Source: Promethearchaeota archaeon
GTDB lineage: Archaea; Asgardarchaeota; Lokiarchaeia; Sigyniarchaeales; SOKP01
Assembly (NCBI GenBank): GCA_029838195.1
Contig: JALGVJ010000028.1
Location: 1-49,631 of the forward strand
Reading direction: 5' to 3'
Length of the DNA stretch: 49,631 nt
The notes under the pieces: generated by a model
The model's input: only the letters and a program-made list of their open reading frames with translations
The model's database searches: none
Told to the model about the DNA's origin: nothing
Position numbers and translations under genes: made by a program
In this document: positions 17,257 through 25,659 of the stretch, one piece after another
Numbering within the stretch: the first letter of the stretch is position 1
Layout of the letters: each line of letters opens with the position of its first letter

Positions 17257-18507
17257 TTAAAAAAAATAATTCTGGAACTTTTCACGTGCTATTTTTTCTC
17301 TAATCTGTTTTCTTTCTTTACGTGTTAATCCTTTTTTTAATGCGTTATTGCAAATTTTTTTCCCAATATTAACTTTGGGATTATCTGACCAATTCACATC
17401 AAGAAGCAGACAGAGGTAATAAATTGCAGCTTGCATTAACGAGATTGCTACTCCAATATCAAATTCAAGGGGTTTATTGAGTTCAATTTTTATAGAAGGC
17501 ACGGACTCTTTTAAAAGAGCTTGGAAAGTTGCATCCACTTGATAATTAACGATCTCTTGAGCAGTTCTGCCATTAATATAATCGATCGAAGATTCTAACG
17601 CCATATCATTTATCTCGTGGGACACGGTCCATGCGATGGGCAGAACAACGTCTCTGGACCCCCCTAGCAAGAATTCTAATATTGAATGCTGGCATAATGG
17701 AGCGGAATGAAAAGCACCCATTAGACCTTTACCTTCCTTTCCCGTACTTTCTGAGAGTTCTTGAACAAATAGCCCAACTAAACCTTCAAGATGAATGGAA
17801 TAAGGCATGGAAAATATAACTCTGTACCCCTTAAGATATAAATTATAAATGTAGGTTGCTAATTCAAGTGCCATGTTATTAGTTAAGGGTTCTCCCATGA
17901 ACTGTTGATATCCTTGTTCTAATCCCTTTAAAAATTCATTAATCTTTATTCCCGCCAAATATGCTGGCACAATTCCAACATTTGTATTAGAACCGGCAAA
18001 TCGTCCGGATAAATCAGGTACACCTAAAATTGGACAATTTAATTCTTTTAGAATTTCATGCATCGTACCCCGGGAAGATAATCCTAAAAATTTATATCCC
18101 CTCGAAACGAAAGTTCCAATCGTGGCGTTAATATCAAGAGTTTCACCGCCTCTCGAGATCGGAACGACTAATGAGTCTTCAGGACTCGTAGTATCCAAAC
18201 ATCTTTTTAATTCAATCGCTCGAGAACTAGTTATTGGAATTATTGATTTTTCAGCTAAATGTTGTAGTGCTAAAAGCGTTTGAATCGAGCCCCCAGTTCC
18301 TAAAACAATTATGTTCTCAAGCGTGTCTTTCATGAAAGGCTCAGTTGCTGCTTTTATGGCTTCAAAATTCAAATAAGAATGCGTGTCTTTAAAAAATGGG
18401 AAGGGCCATTTTCTTTGATTTGATTTTATTGTCTTTAGTGACTGAATTAGTAGTTGTTCATTCAGTTTGGGATATAATTCTACTTCTATTACTGAATCTA
18501 AAAACAC
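17257..18507 (-). CDS. pgi: Glucose-6-phosphate isomerase (phosphoglucose isomerase family)
   Basis: A 416-aa SIS-fold enzyme interconverting glucose-6-phosphate and fructose-6-phosphate. It carries the Pgi signatures: 'IVLGTGGSIQTLLAL' and 'ISRGGETLDI' (phosphate binding), 'GRFAGSNTNVGIVPAYLAG', 'ELSESTGKEGKG' (catalytic glutamate region), 'QHSILEFLLGG' (active-site histidine) and a late 'NPKVNIGKK' lysine segment. It is shorter than bacterial/eukaryotic Pgi (about 550 aa) and close to the smaller archaeal/bacterial form. It serves gluconeogenesis or glycolysis in the cytoplasm. It shares a 145-bp divergent intergenic region with the Roadblock gene. Confidence 0.85.
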   Translation of the reverse strand: MFLDSVIEVELYPKLNEQLLIQSLKTIKSNQRKWPFPFFKDTHSYLNFEAIKAATEPFMKDTLENIIVLGTGGSIQTLLALQHLAEKSIIPITSSRAIELKRCLDTTSPEDSLVVPISRGGETLDINATIGTFVSRGYKFLGLSSRGTMHEILKELNCPILGVPDLSGRFAGSNTNVGIVPAYLAGIKINEFLKGLEQGYQQFMGEPLTNNMALELATYIYNLYLKGYRVIFSMPYSIHLEGLVGLFVQELSESTGKEGKGLMGAFHSAPLCQHSILEFLLGGSRDVVLPIAWTVSHEINDMALESSIDYINGRTAQEIVNYQVDATFQALLKESVPSIKIELNKPLEFDIGVAISLMQAAIYYLCLLLDVNWSDNPKVNIGKKICNNALKKGLTRKERKQIREKIAREKFQNYFF

Positions 18508-18652
18508 TCATGACACCTATTTTTTTCAATGATTATTTAGCAATATATAATATTTTTATTAATCTTTTTTCTTATAATTAATATTAAATTGTCATGTTAA
18601 TTTGTAAAATTTATCAAATAAAACTAAATAAAAAATTATTGATTGACACTTC

Positions 18653-19018
18653 ATGACTACGGTAGATGAACAATTCGGCTTATTATTGGAAGATTTAATG
18701 AATAATATTGAAGCAAAATCCGTTGCTATCGTTTCCCAAGAAGGCTTAATTGTCAAATCTATATTGGAGGAGAGCACCTCAGAAATAAAATTAGCTGCTA
18801 TGACCGCTACAATTTTGTCGGTGGCCGAACGTGTTTTGGCGGAATTAAAGGCGGGCAGTCTCGATAATTGTGCTTTAACGGGGGATGAAGGGACATTCAT
18901 AGTGATGGCTGCTGGCAAAGAATTAATTTTAGCAGCATGTTTGGATTTAGACGCAAGAATGGATACTTGTTTTATTGAAATGCGGAAAGTTGCTCGTCAA
19001 TTAGAAAAATTAACATGA
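18653..19018 (+). CDS. Roadblock/LC7 domain protein
   Basis: A 121-aa single-domain protein with the Roadblock/LC7 fold: helix (FGLLLEDLMNNIE), the strand 'AKSVAIVSQEGLIVKSIL', a long central helix (SEIKLAAMTATILSVAERVLAEL), then 'ALTGDEGTFIVMAAGKELILAACLD' strands and a C-terminal helix. Roadblock domains dimerise and in bacteria and eukaryotes partner with Ras/Rag/MglA-type small GTPases. Asgard archaea are known to have many such proteins. No GTPase gene is next to it in this window. It is a complete protein with no membrane segment. It lies between pgi and radA with no clear operon link. Confidence 0.9.
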   Translation: MTTVDEQFGLLLEDLMNNIEAKSVAIVSQEGLIVKSILEESTSEIKLAAMTATILSVAERVLAELKAGSLDNCALTGDEGTFIVMAAGKELILAACLDLDARMDTCFIEMRKVARQLEKLT

Positions 19019-19208
19019 ATTCAGAACTTTTCAAATTCTTTTAGCGGATCTTCCCTTACCCGCGATCATTTAGAATTAGTATCTTTTTAAATAAATTTGA
19101 AAATCATTAGCCTATCTGATTTAAAATAAGGGAAAAAATACTATCTATTTAAAATTTAATTTAAATCATCTTATAAAAATACAACTTTTTTTAAAAAAGT
19201 GAGAAAAT

Positions 19209-20486
19209 TTGGCTAAAGCTATAGAAGTTGAAAAGCAAGAGATCTTCAAGAAAGGAGATCCCTATTATTGTCCTGAATGTCAGAGAGAACATAAAAAGGG
19301 AAAAATCTACAATCAACATCTAAAATACGTCATGACTCCTGAAAAAGAAAAATCAGAGGAAAATTTAATAGAAAAAGATGACAATGAGGAATTAGAAAAA
19401 GACATGCAAGCGGAGTCTAAAGAGGGATATATGGACGACTTTTATCCTGAAGGCGAGGAAAATGAATTACTAGATGAGATATCAGAAGAAGAGATGCTTG
19501 CTGAAGGAGAGGATGAAAATGAGGATAATGCAAATCAAATTGAAGAATGCCTGGAGGCAGTTAAGAATTTACCCGGTGTAGGAGATGCCACGTTTAGAAA
19601 GTTAAAAAAAGCGGGATTTAAAAGTTTAGAATCATTGGCATTTACTCCTCCTACCATCATTCAACAAGAAAGCGGATTAGGAGAAAAAACCGTTGCTTCA
19701 TTGATAAAGGCCTCAATGGAACAATTAAATATTGGATTTAAATCCGCAGAAGAAGTATGGGAGCAAAGGAAAAATATTACTCGCATAACAACGGGCAGCC
19801 AAGAATTGGATAATTTACTTGGAGGTGGGATAGAAACAGGAAGTCTAACGGAATTGTTTGGCGAATTCAGAACCGGTAAAACCCAAATAATGCATCAATT
19901 ATGCGTTAACGTGCAATTACCTCGCGAAAAAGGGGGATTAGAAGGAGGAGCATTATACATTGATACGGAAGGCACTTTTAGGCCAGAAAGGATCATTCAG
20001 ATGGCAGAAGCATTAGATTTGGATCATCAAAAAATATTAAAAAATATCATTTTTGGAAGAGCATACAATTCAGACCATCAAATTCTCTTAATTAAAGAAG
20101 CCGCCAATTTAATTCGGGAAAAAAACATTAAGCTCATTATTGTTGATTCATTAATAGGTCATTTCAGAAGTGAATATATAGGGAGGGGAACGCTTGCCAA
20201 TCGCCAGCAAATAATTAATCAACATTTACATGATTTATTACGGCTCTGTGATATTTATGTGGATCTTGCCGTAGTGGTATCCAACCAAGTACAAGCAAAA
20301 CCGGACGTTTTTTATGGAAATCCTCTTCAAGCAGCAGGAGGCAACGTGGTAGCTCATGGATCTACTATTCGCGTGTATTTAAGAAAAGGAAAAGGCGAGC
20401 AGAGAATAGCTAAAATTGTTGATGCACCACATCTTCCGGAAGGAGAAGCCATCTTTTCCATAACTGAAGAAGGAATAAAAGATTAA
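19209..20486 (+). CDS. radA: RadA recombinase with N-terminal zinc-finger-like and acidic extension
   Basis: A 425-aa archaeal Rad51/RadA recombinase. Helix-hairpin-helix DNA-binding domain at about 118-175 ([17 protein letters not shown]), Walker A GEFRTGKT at 218-225, Walker B LIIVD with D313, then the 'SNQVQAKPD' and 'GGNVVAHGS' loops that contact DNA. It forms filaments on single-stranded DNA and promotes strand exchange. Typical RadA is about 320-350 aa; here roughly 110 residues precede the HhH domain: a CPEC...H cluster (C21, C24, H28, H37) that may bind zinc, then a highly acidic linker (about 45-115). Translation starts at TTG 19209. The extension lies in the same frame without a stop and reads as part of the protein. 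Function of the extension is unknown. Confidence 0.9.
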   Translation: MAKAIEVEKQEIFKKGDPYYCPECQREHKKGKIYNQHLKYVMTPEKEKSEENLIEKDDNEELEKDMQAESKEGYMDDFYPEGEENELLDEISEEEMLAEGEDENEDNANQIEECLEAVKNLPGVGDATFRKLKKAGFKSLESLAFTPPTIIQQESGLGEKTVASLIKASMEQLNIGFKSAEEVWEQRKNITRITTGSQELDNLLGGGIETGSLTELFGEFRTGKTQIMHQLCVNVQLPREKGGLEGGALYIDTEGTFRPERIIQMAEALDLDHQKILKNIIFGRAYNSDHQILLIKEAANLIREKNIKLIIVDSLIGHFRSEYIGRGTLANRQQIINQHLHDLLRLCDIYVDLAVVVSNQVQAKPDVFYGNPLQAAGGNVVAHGSTIRVYLRKGKGEQRIAKIVDAPHLPEGEAIFSITEEGIKD

Positions 20487-20548
20487 CAATTACGATATAA
20501 AATTATTAACAAATAATTATTATTTAAAACTCTGTTCAACCAATCTTT

Positions 20549-23500
20549 TTAGTTATCCTTGGTTGACGGAATAATGATCTTTTTCTTCTTGAATTTCTCT
20601 ATTTCAAGTAAAAGTCTTGTCAAGTCAATTTTACTCTCGTTTACCAGATATTCCAACAAGTCTACAATATAAAAATTTATTGAAGGGGGCCTCTTACTAA
20701 ATAAATATGTTAATTCAAAAATTTTTTTAAAAATTTTATTTTTTAAAATTAGCTCTTTTTTTAAATCCACATTAATAGAATGAGGTAAACAATAATTTAG
20801 ATAGAAATTTTCGTTTAAGAGATTCTCGATTTCATTTTCATTTAAAACACCTTGCTCCTCATGAAAGTTCTTAAATTGAGTACAAAAGTCTTTAAAAATG
20901 GTTAAAAAAGAGTCGGAAAAAGGGCCTTTCTCTCTCAATAGACCAATATTAAATGATTTGGTCCCGTAAATCATTAATGTTCCTATTTCAACTTCTAATA
21001 TTTGAATTGAATTAATTTTTTCTTTAAGTTCACGCTTCATTGCAATTAAATTCAAAATTTTTTTCATTGAACTATCGTGAATAGTATTAAAAATCTTGGA
21101 GTAAAGTATTTTATTTGTTTTAACGTCACTTATAAAAATAGTTTTTAATTTAGGCAAATCTTCTAATATAATTTGAAATTTTTTTAATTTTTGAATTTTT
21201 ATTTTATATTTAAATAAAATGTGTTTTTTTTGGAGTACGAATAAACTTATAATACTACCAAATATAAAATTTAATGAAGTAAAAATAGACAATAAAAACT
21301 CTGAATATTTAACAACTTTAATTTCTATATTTTTTAATATGAATTTTTTATAAAAATATCCGGGAATAACTTCCACATCAAAACTAAAATTTTTTGCATC
21401 AATGGGAAGAATAAAATGGAATACTGCAACTCCATTTTCACCCGTGAAAATGGTTTGGGAAACACTAAAGAATTTACCATTTATATATATTCTAGCAAAG
21501 AGTTCAGCATTACTTAGATTAAATCGTTCTATACCATTGTAATATTCCACTCGTAATGAAACCTTAAATTCTTCTCCAGCAATCGGATATTTTGGTTTAA
21601 TTATTTCAGAAATATTTACAGATAGCTTTTTATTGATGGATAAGTTAAAAACATAGGGTTTAATCTCATAATTTCTTAATGTTATGGAAACATTTATAAG
21701 ATACGTTCCAATTTTAAGGGCTGATGTTTTAATAGTTCCAATAAATAGATTATTAAATTCTTGATAAAACGTAATATTATTTTTTAGTCCGCCTTCAATT
21801 TCATTATTGGATATCCCTTGATAATATACGCTAACATCAAGAGTTTCATCTACCTCTGTAATTATCTCGTCATCAAAATCAGTATCCATTAGATAAAAAA
21901 CTAATATGAGATTTCCTCCTTCGAAACAATTATAATAATTATTAAGCCCTTTGGGATAAATTGGCCCGAGAGGATCATAAGTTCTTAAAATTATTATCAA
22001 GCTTTCATTACCATCAATAAAAAATTTAATTTGAGCTTCAGCAAAATCAAAATTAGGCGTTTTATTAATTTTAATTGTTAAATAATACTTAGCAGCATCT
22101 AATCCCTTTACACTAATATTTAAATAATAATAACCCGGCTGAGAACCGTTAAAAAGCGTCCAATTATGATTTCCAAAACCCCTTCCCCATATTGTACCAT
22201 TCTCATCAAATACCTGGATATCCGATGTATCAAGCCCTAATATGGGTTCATTAGTAATGCAATTATTAAAATAAAATTGAACCGTTTGATTACTATCGGC
22301 TCTTTTCAGATTTGATTCATAACTTAAAATTATGATAGATGAATTTGAAGCTCCCAGATCAATTTTCAACTCAAAATTTTGCGGTTTGTATCCAACTTTT
22401 CCAATAGAAAAATTTAGATAATGATATCCTGCTGAAACATCAACATTACTCGTGTTAACCTTTAAAGTATAATTTCCATTAGCATTTTCTATAAATTTAT
22501 AAACATATCCCTCGTGAACATGATTTTCTACTAAAAAGGCGCTATCAACGAGCTCTTGATTTTCAACAGAAGTATAATTAAATTCATACGTGATTTTCTC
22601 TCCTCTTCGAATGCTAAATTCCTTTCCAAAATCTTGTAATAAAGTTTCATTTTCATGAGCAATAATGGTGAAATTTTTCTCAATAAATGCAGCGGCTGAC
22701 GAATTAAACCAGAGTACTTGGACCCGAAACTCTAAATCCTCATTAATATTCGTGGTATTTGTTTCTGTAATGTTCCATTCCGAGAGAAAGAACTCCCTCC
22801 CGGAGGGATGCGTTATGTTGGTTGAGGTATGATTCAATCGATTCCCAAGTTTATCGGGATTGAAAATATACAGGGTAATGTTTTCTATATCATTGGGATT
22901 AGTATCTTCTAATATATTTTGGTTAAACGAAACATTAAATCGGACGTTATAAGAAAGACTTGAATTTGACGTGTAGATCCCATTTACATGTGGTTTAATT
23001 CCATCCAGTATAGAAAGAAGATTAGTAGAATTAGCTATTAGATACCAATTTGTACCATTTCCGGCCGGAAATACTCCAACTTCTTGAAATTTGTTATTTA
23101 CCTCTCTTATTACACATTGGGAGGTTTTATTTTCCGTTCCGTTCCATACTTCAATACTTTCTTTAATCCAATTAATCGGAATTGAAAAATTAAGGGAATA
23201 ACCCCCAAATGGAAATTGAAATTGGTTTATCTCTTGACTAATAGATACATTCCATCTAACAAACTTGTCATTATATTTTAATGTAAAATTTGAAGCCGCA
23301 TGTAAATTACTTTTGGTATAATTAATTTGAACCACCTGTATTTTACAAGTAACGCTCCACCAATTAGCTGTAATTTTAAATCTCAATAAATTATTAACCG
23401 GAATAAATTCTTTTTGGGAAATCCAATTTCCTGTTCCATTTTTACAATGATCGGGATTAAAAAGCGTATCATTTATTTTTAATCCAATGTCAATCGGATT

Positions 23501-24439
23501 TGCTGTATTATTCATGGGTAATAAATCAAGCACGCATCCAAAATCCAGAGTAGTATTAAAAATACCGGTCCCATTCTTAACAAGTTGCCAATTATTATAT
23601 GATGCATTATAAACAATTCCATCAGTTTCATCGATACCATCCGAATTTTTTCCCTCATCGGGCACGTATATCCATTCCAAATCCCCACCTTCCGTAGAAA
23701 CATCCATGACACCTATAAACCATGTATTATTATGCGTTTCTGAATTATCAAGGAAGGTTCTATTTTGAATTTTCCACCATCCTACAAAATTACTCTCAAT
23801 CGATGAAATATTCAATAATTTGTAGTAATAGTGATTATCCCCTTTAGGATAATTTTTTGATGTCTGTGGATCCCAAGTGGAATTATATAATACAATCTTG
23901 ATTTTTCCTGGCGCATTTTTTGTATTATTAATCCAGATCGAAACTTGTTCCAGATATCCATTACTTGCCATTTGGAAAGAAGTGGCTGTTGCGTTACTTG
24001 TTAAATTATAACTTGTAGTGGAAGAATAATTTTCTATTATTAATGATATATTCGAAGCATGAACTTGAGTAACCGTAATATTTGTAAAACTAGAATTGAA
24101 GTTAGCGTCTTTAGGGTGAGGAATCACAAAAGTATTATTACTGGGATCTGACGCGTTTAAATATTTGTTAAAAGAAGTATTATAGTAGGATTGATGTAAA
24201 GTAATATTTAAAATTCCCGTATTTTTCTCGATTTCGGAACTATAGGTTGTAGAAGAATGCAAGAGGTTATCTTGTTCAATTTTTTTAGGGTCTTCCCTTT
24301 TTTCTTGATTAATCATTTGAGTTGGATTTGTTAAATTCATCTCATGCTTAAATAAACTCAAATTAAGATTTAAAATCATCAAAATTAATAAAAAAATGAG
24401 AAAATGTTTTTTTTTTATGATGATCTTAAATCTTTTCAT
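20549..24439 (-). CDS. Large surface protein with membrane anchor and possible longin-like cytoplasmic domain
   Basis: A 1296-aa protein I cannot assign to a named family. It opens with a lysine-rich start and a hydrophobic helix (about 12-32) that looks like a signal or anchor. It continues with about 1000 residues of beta-rich ectodomain dense in N-x-S/T sequons, and crosses the membrane once more at about 1044-1066. The remaining 230 residues are charged and cytoplasmic. Their first 140 ('KTIFISDVKTNKILYS', helix, 'INSIQILEVEIGTLMIYGTKSFNIGLL', long helix) have the strand-helix order of longin-like or Roadblock-type folds. This suggests a heavily glycosylated receptor or adhesin that passes a signal to a cytosolic GTPase-type partner. 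That role is inference. Base composition matches its neighbours. Confidence 0.55.
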   Translation of the reverse strand: MKRFKIIIKKKHFLIFLLILMILNLNLSLFKHEMNLTNPTQMINQEKREDPKKIEQDNLLHSSTTYSSEIEKNTGILNITLHQSYYNTSFNKYLNASDPSNNTFVIPHPKDANFNSSFTNITVTQVHASNISLIIENYSSTTSYNLTSNATATSFQMASNGYLEQVSIWINNTKNAPGKIKIVLYNSTWDPQTSKNYPKGDNHYYYKLLNISSIESNFVGWWKIQNRTFLDNSETHNNTWFIGVMDVSTEGGDLEWIYVPDEGKNSDGIDETDGIVYNASYNNWQLVKNGTGIFNTTLDFGCVLDLLPMNNTANPIDIGLKINDTLFNPDHCKNGTGNWISQKEFIPVNNLLRFKITANWWSVTCKIQVVQINYTKSNLHAASNFTLKYNDKFVRWNVSISQEINQFQFPFGGYSLNFSIPINWIKESIEVWNGTENKTSQCVIREVNNKFQEVGVFPAGNGTNWYLIANSTNLLSILDGIKPHVNGIYTSNSSLSYNVRFNVSFNQNILEDTNPNDIENITLYIFNPDKLGNRLNHTSTNITHPSGREFFLSEWNITETNTTNINEDLEFRVQVLWFNSSAAAFIEKNFTIIAHENETLLQDFGKEFSIRRGEKITYEFNYTSVENQELVDSAFLVENHVHEGYVYKFIENANGNYTLKVNTSNVDVSAGYHYLNFSIGKVGYKPQNFELKIDLGASNSSIIILSYESNLKRADSNQTVQFYFNNCITNEPILGLDTSDIQVFDENGTIWGRGFGNHNWTLFNGSQPGYYYLNISVKGLDAAKYYLTIKINKTPNFDFAEAQIKFFIDGNESLIIILRTYDPLGPIYPKGLNNYYNCFEGGNLILVFYLMDTDFDDEIITEVDETLDVSVYYQGISNNEIEGGLKNNITFYQEFNNLFIGTIKTSALKIGTYLINVSITLRNYEIKPYVFNLSINKKLSVNISEIIKPKYPIAGEEFKVSLRVEYYNGIERFNLSNAELFARIYINGKFFSVSQTIFTGENGVAVFHFILPIDAKNFSFDVEVIPGYFYKKFILKNIEIKVVKYSEFLLSIFTSLNFIFGSIISLFVLQKKHILFKYKIKIQKLKKFQIILEDLPKLKTIFISDVKTNKILYSKIFNTIHDSSMKKILNLIAMKRELKEKINSIQILEVEIGTLMIYGTKSFNIGLLREKGPFSDSFLTIFKDFCTQFKNFHEEQGVLNENEIENLLNENFYLNYCLPHSINVDLKKELILKNKIFKKIFELTYLFSKRPPSINFYIVDLLEYLVNESKIDLTRLLLEIEKFKKKKIIIPSTKDN

Positions 24440-24663
24440 TACAATGATTATTTATTTATGTATTAAATTATCAATATATTATTTTTGTTAATGGTATAGA
24501 GATTTAAATTTTTTCCATGCTCCTTTTCTTATTTATATCAAAAAATTCATGTAAGCATTCCTTTTTATTGAATATTTTCTAATAGCATTCGAAAATATTT
24601 TAAAAGAAAATCGGTTAACCATTATGTAAAAAGTTAAAAATAGATTTTATAAAATACGAATAA

Positions 24664-25365
24664 TTACTCGTTATTCTCTCGTTTTTTCAAAATGATTCTT
24701 GCATCCACGCAAACCAAACCTTTATCATAAATGAATACCGGATTCAAGTCCATTTCGTGAATTTCTTCATTTTTCACTACGAGATCTGAAATCTTTAATA
24801 AAACATCCACGATTGCGTCTATATCTGCCTTAGGCTTTCCCCTATATCCATCTAATATCGGAAACCCTTTGATCTCATGAATCATTTCACGCGCATCATA
24901 TTCCGTAATAGGCGCAATCCTAAAACTTACATCTTCTAATAATTCTACTAAGATTCCACCTATCCCGAACATGAGAGCTGGGCCAAACTGTTGATCCGTC
25001 GTCATTCCGATGATCAATTCAGTTATTGGCTCTTTTGCCATCTTTTGAACAGAAATTTTCTTTTCAACTTTAGAAGGAATCGCCATTAATTCATCATAAG
25101 CTCGTGCTACTTCTTCCTTGCTTTTAAGATTCAATTTAACTGCTCCCGTGTCAGATTTATGCACGATATCTTCCGCCATTAACTTGAGTACTAATGGATA
25201 TCCAATGTCTTCTGCCGCGTCAAGGGTCTCTTCTTTCGATACCGTCAATTTTTGAGGCGGAATCGGAATTCCAATCTCTTTTAGTAATTCCTTCGATTCA
25301 TATTCCGTTAATACTAACTCATTTGAGTTGATTTTCTGCTTAATAAATTCCGTAATATTCATCAT
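24664..25365 (-). CDS. ADP-forming acetyl/acyl-CoA synthetase beta subunit
   Basis: A 233-aa ATP-grasp protein matching the separate beta subunit of archaeal ADP-forming acyl-CoA synthetase (acdB type), which makes ATP from acetyl-CoA or aryl/branched acyl-CoA, ADP and phosphate. Visible features are 'YESKELLKEIGIPIP', 'GYPLVLKLMAEDIVHKSDTGAVKLNL' (with the conserved HKSD), 'FGPALMFGIGGILVELLEDVSFRIAPI' and a C-terminal 'EMDLNPVFIY'. Length agrees with the Pyrococcus-type beta chain (about 232 aa). The alpha subunit is not nearby. Together with AOR this fits peptide or amino-acid fermentation. The start may be the first or second of two adjacent ATG codons. Confidence 0.9.
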   Translation of the reverse strand: MMNITEFIKQKINSNELVLTEYESKELLKEIGIPIPPQKLTVSKEETLDAAEDIGYPLVLKLMAEDIVHKSDTGAVKLNLKSKEEVARAYDELMAIPSKVEKKISVQKMAKEPITELIIGMTTDQQFGPALMFGIGGILVELLEDVSFRIAPITEYDAREMIHEIKGFPILDGYRGKPKADIDAIVDVLLKISDLVVKNEEIHEMDLNPVFIYDKGLVCVDARIILKKRENNE

Positions 25366-25659
25366 TTCAACACTCTAATCGAAATAATCCCATTTATTTG
25401 ATGGTAAATATTTAATAAAATCTTAATAAAAATATAAAATTATTGAAATCAATTTTTTCTCCTCATGAATAATGAAAAATATTTAACCAATCATTCTCGA
25501 TTTTTTTTCTTGCCAAAATCTTCAAGAATAAGAATGACTATTTATTACATCCTCCAATCATAGCAATTCTTGCCTCAATATAAAACAAAATAAAAATAAA
25601 ATAAAAAAAAGGAAAAAAAAAGCACGATTAATAAAAATTTATAGATAATTTTCAAGAAT

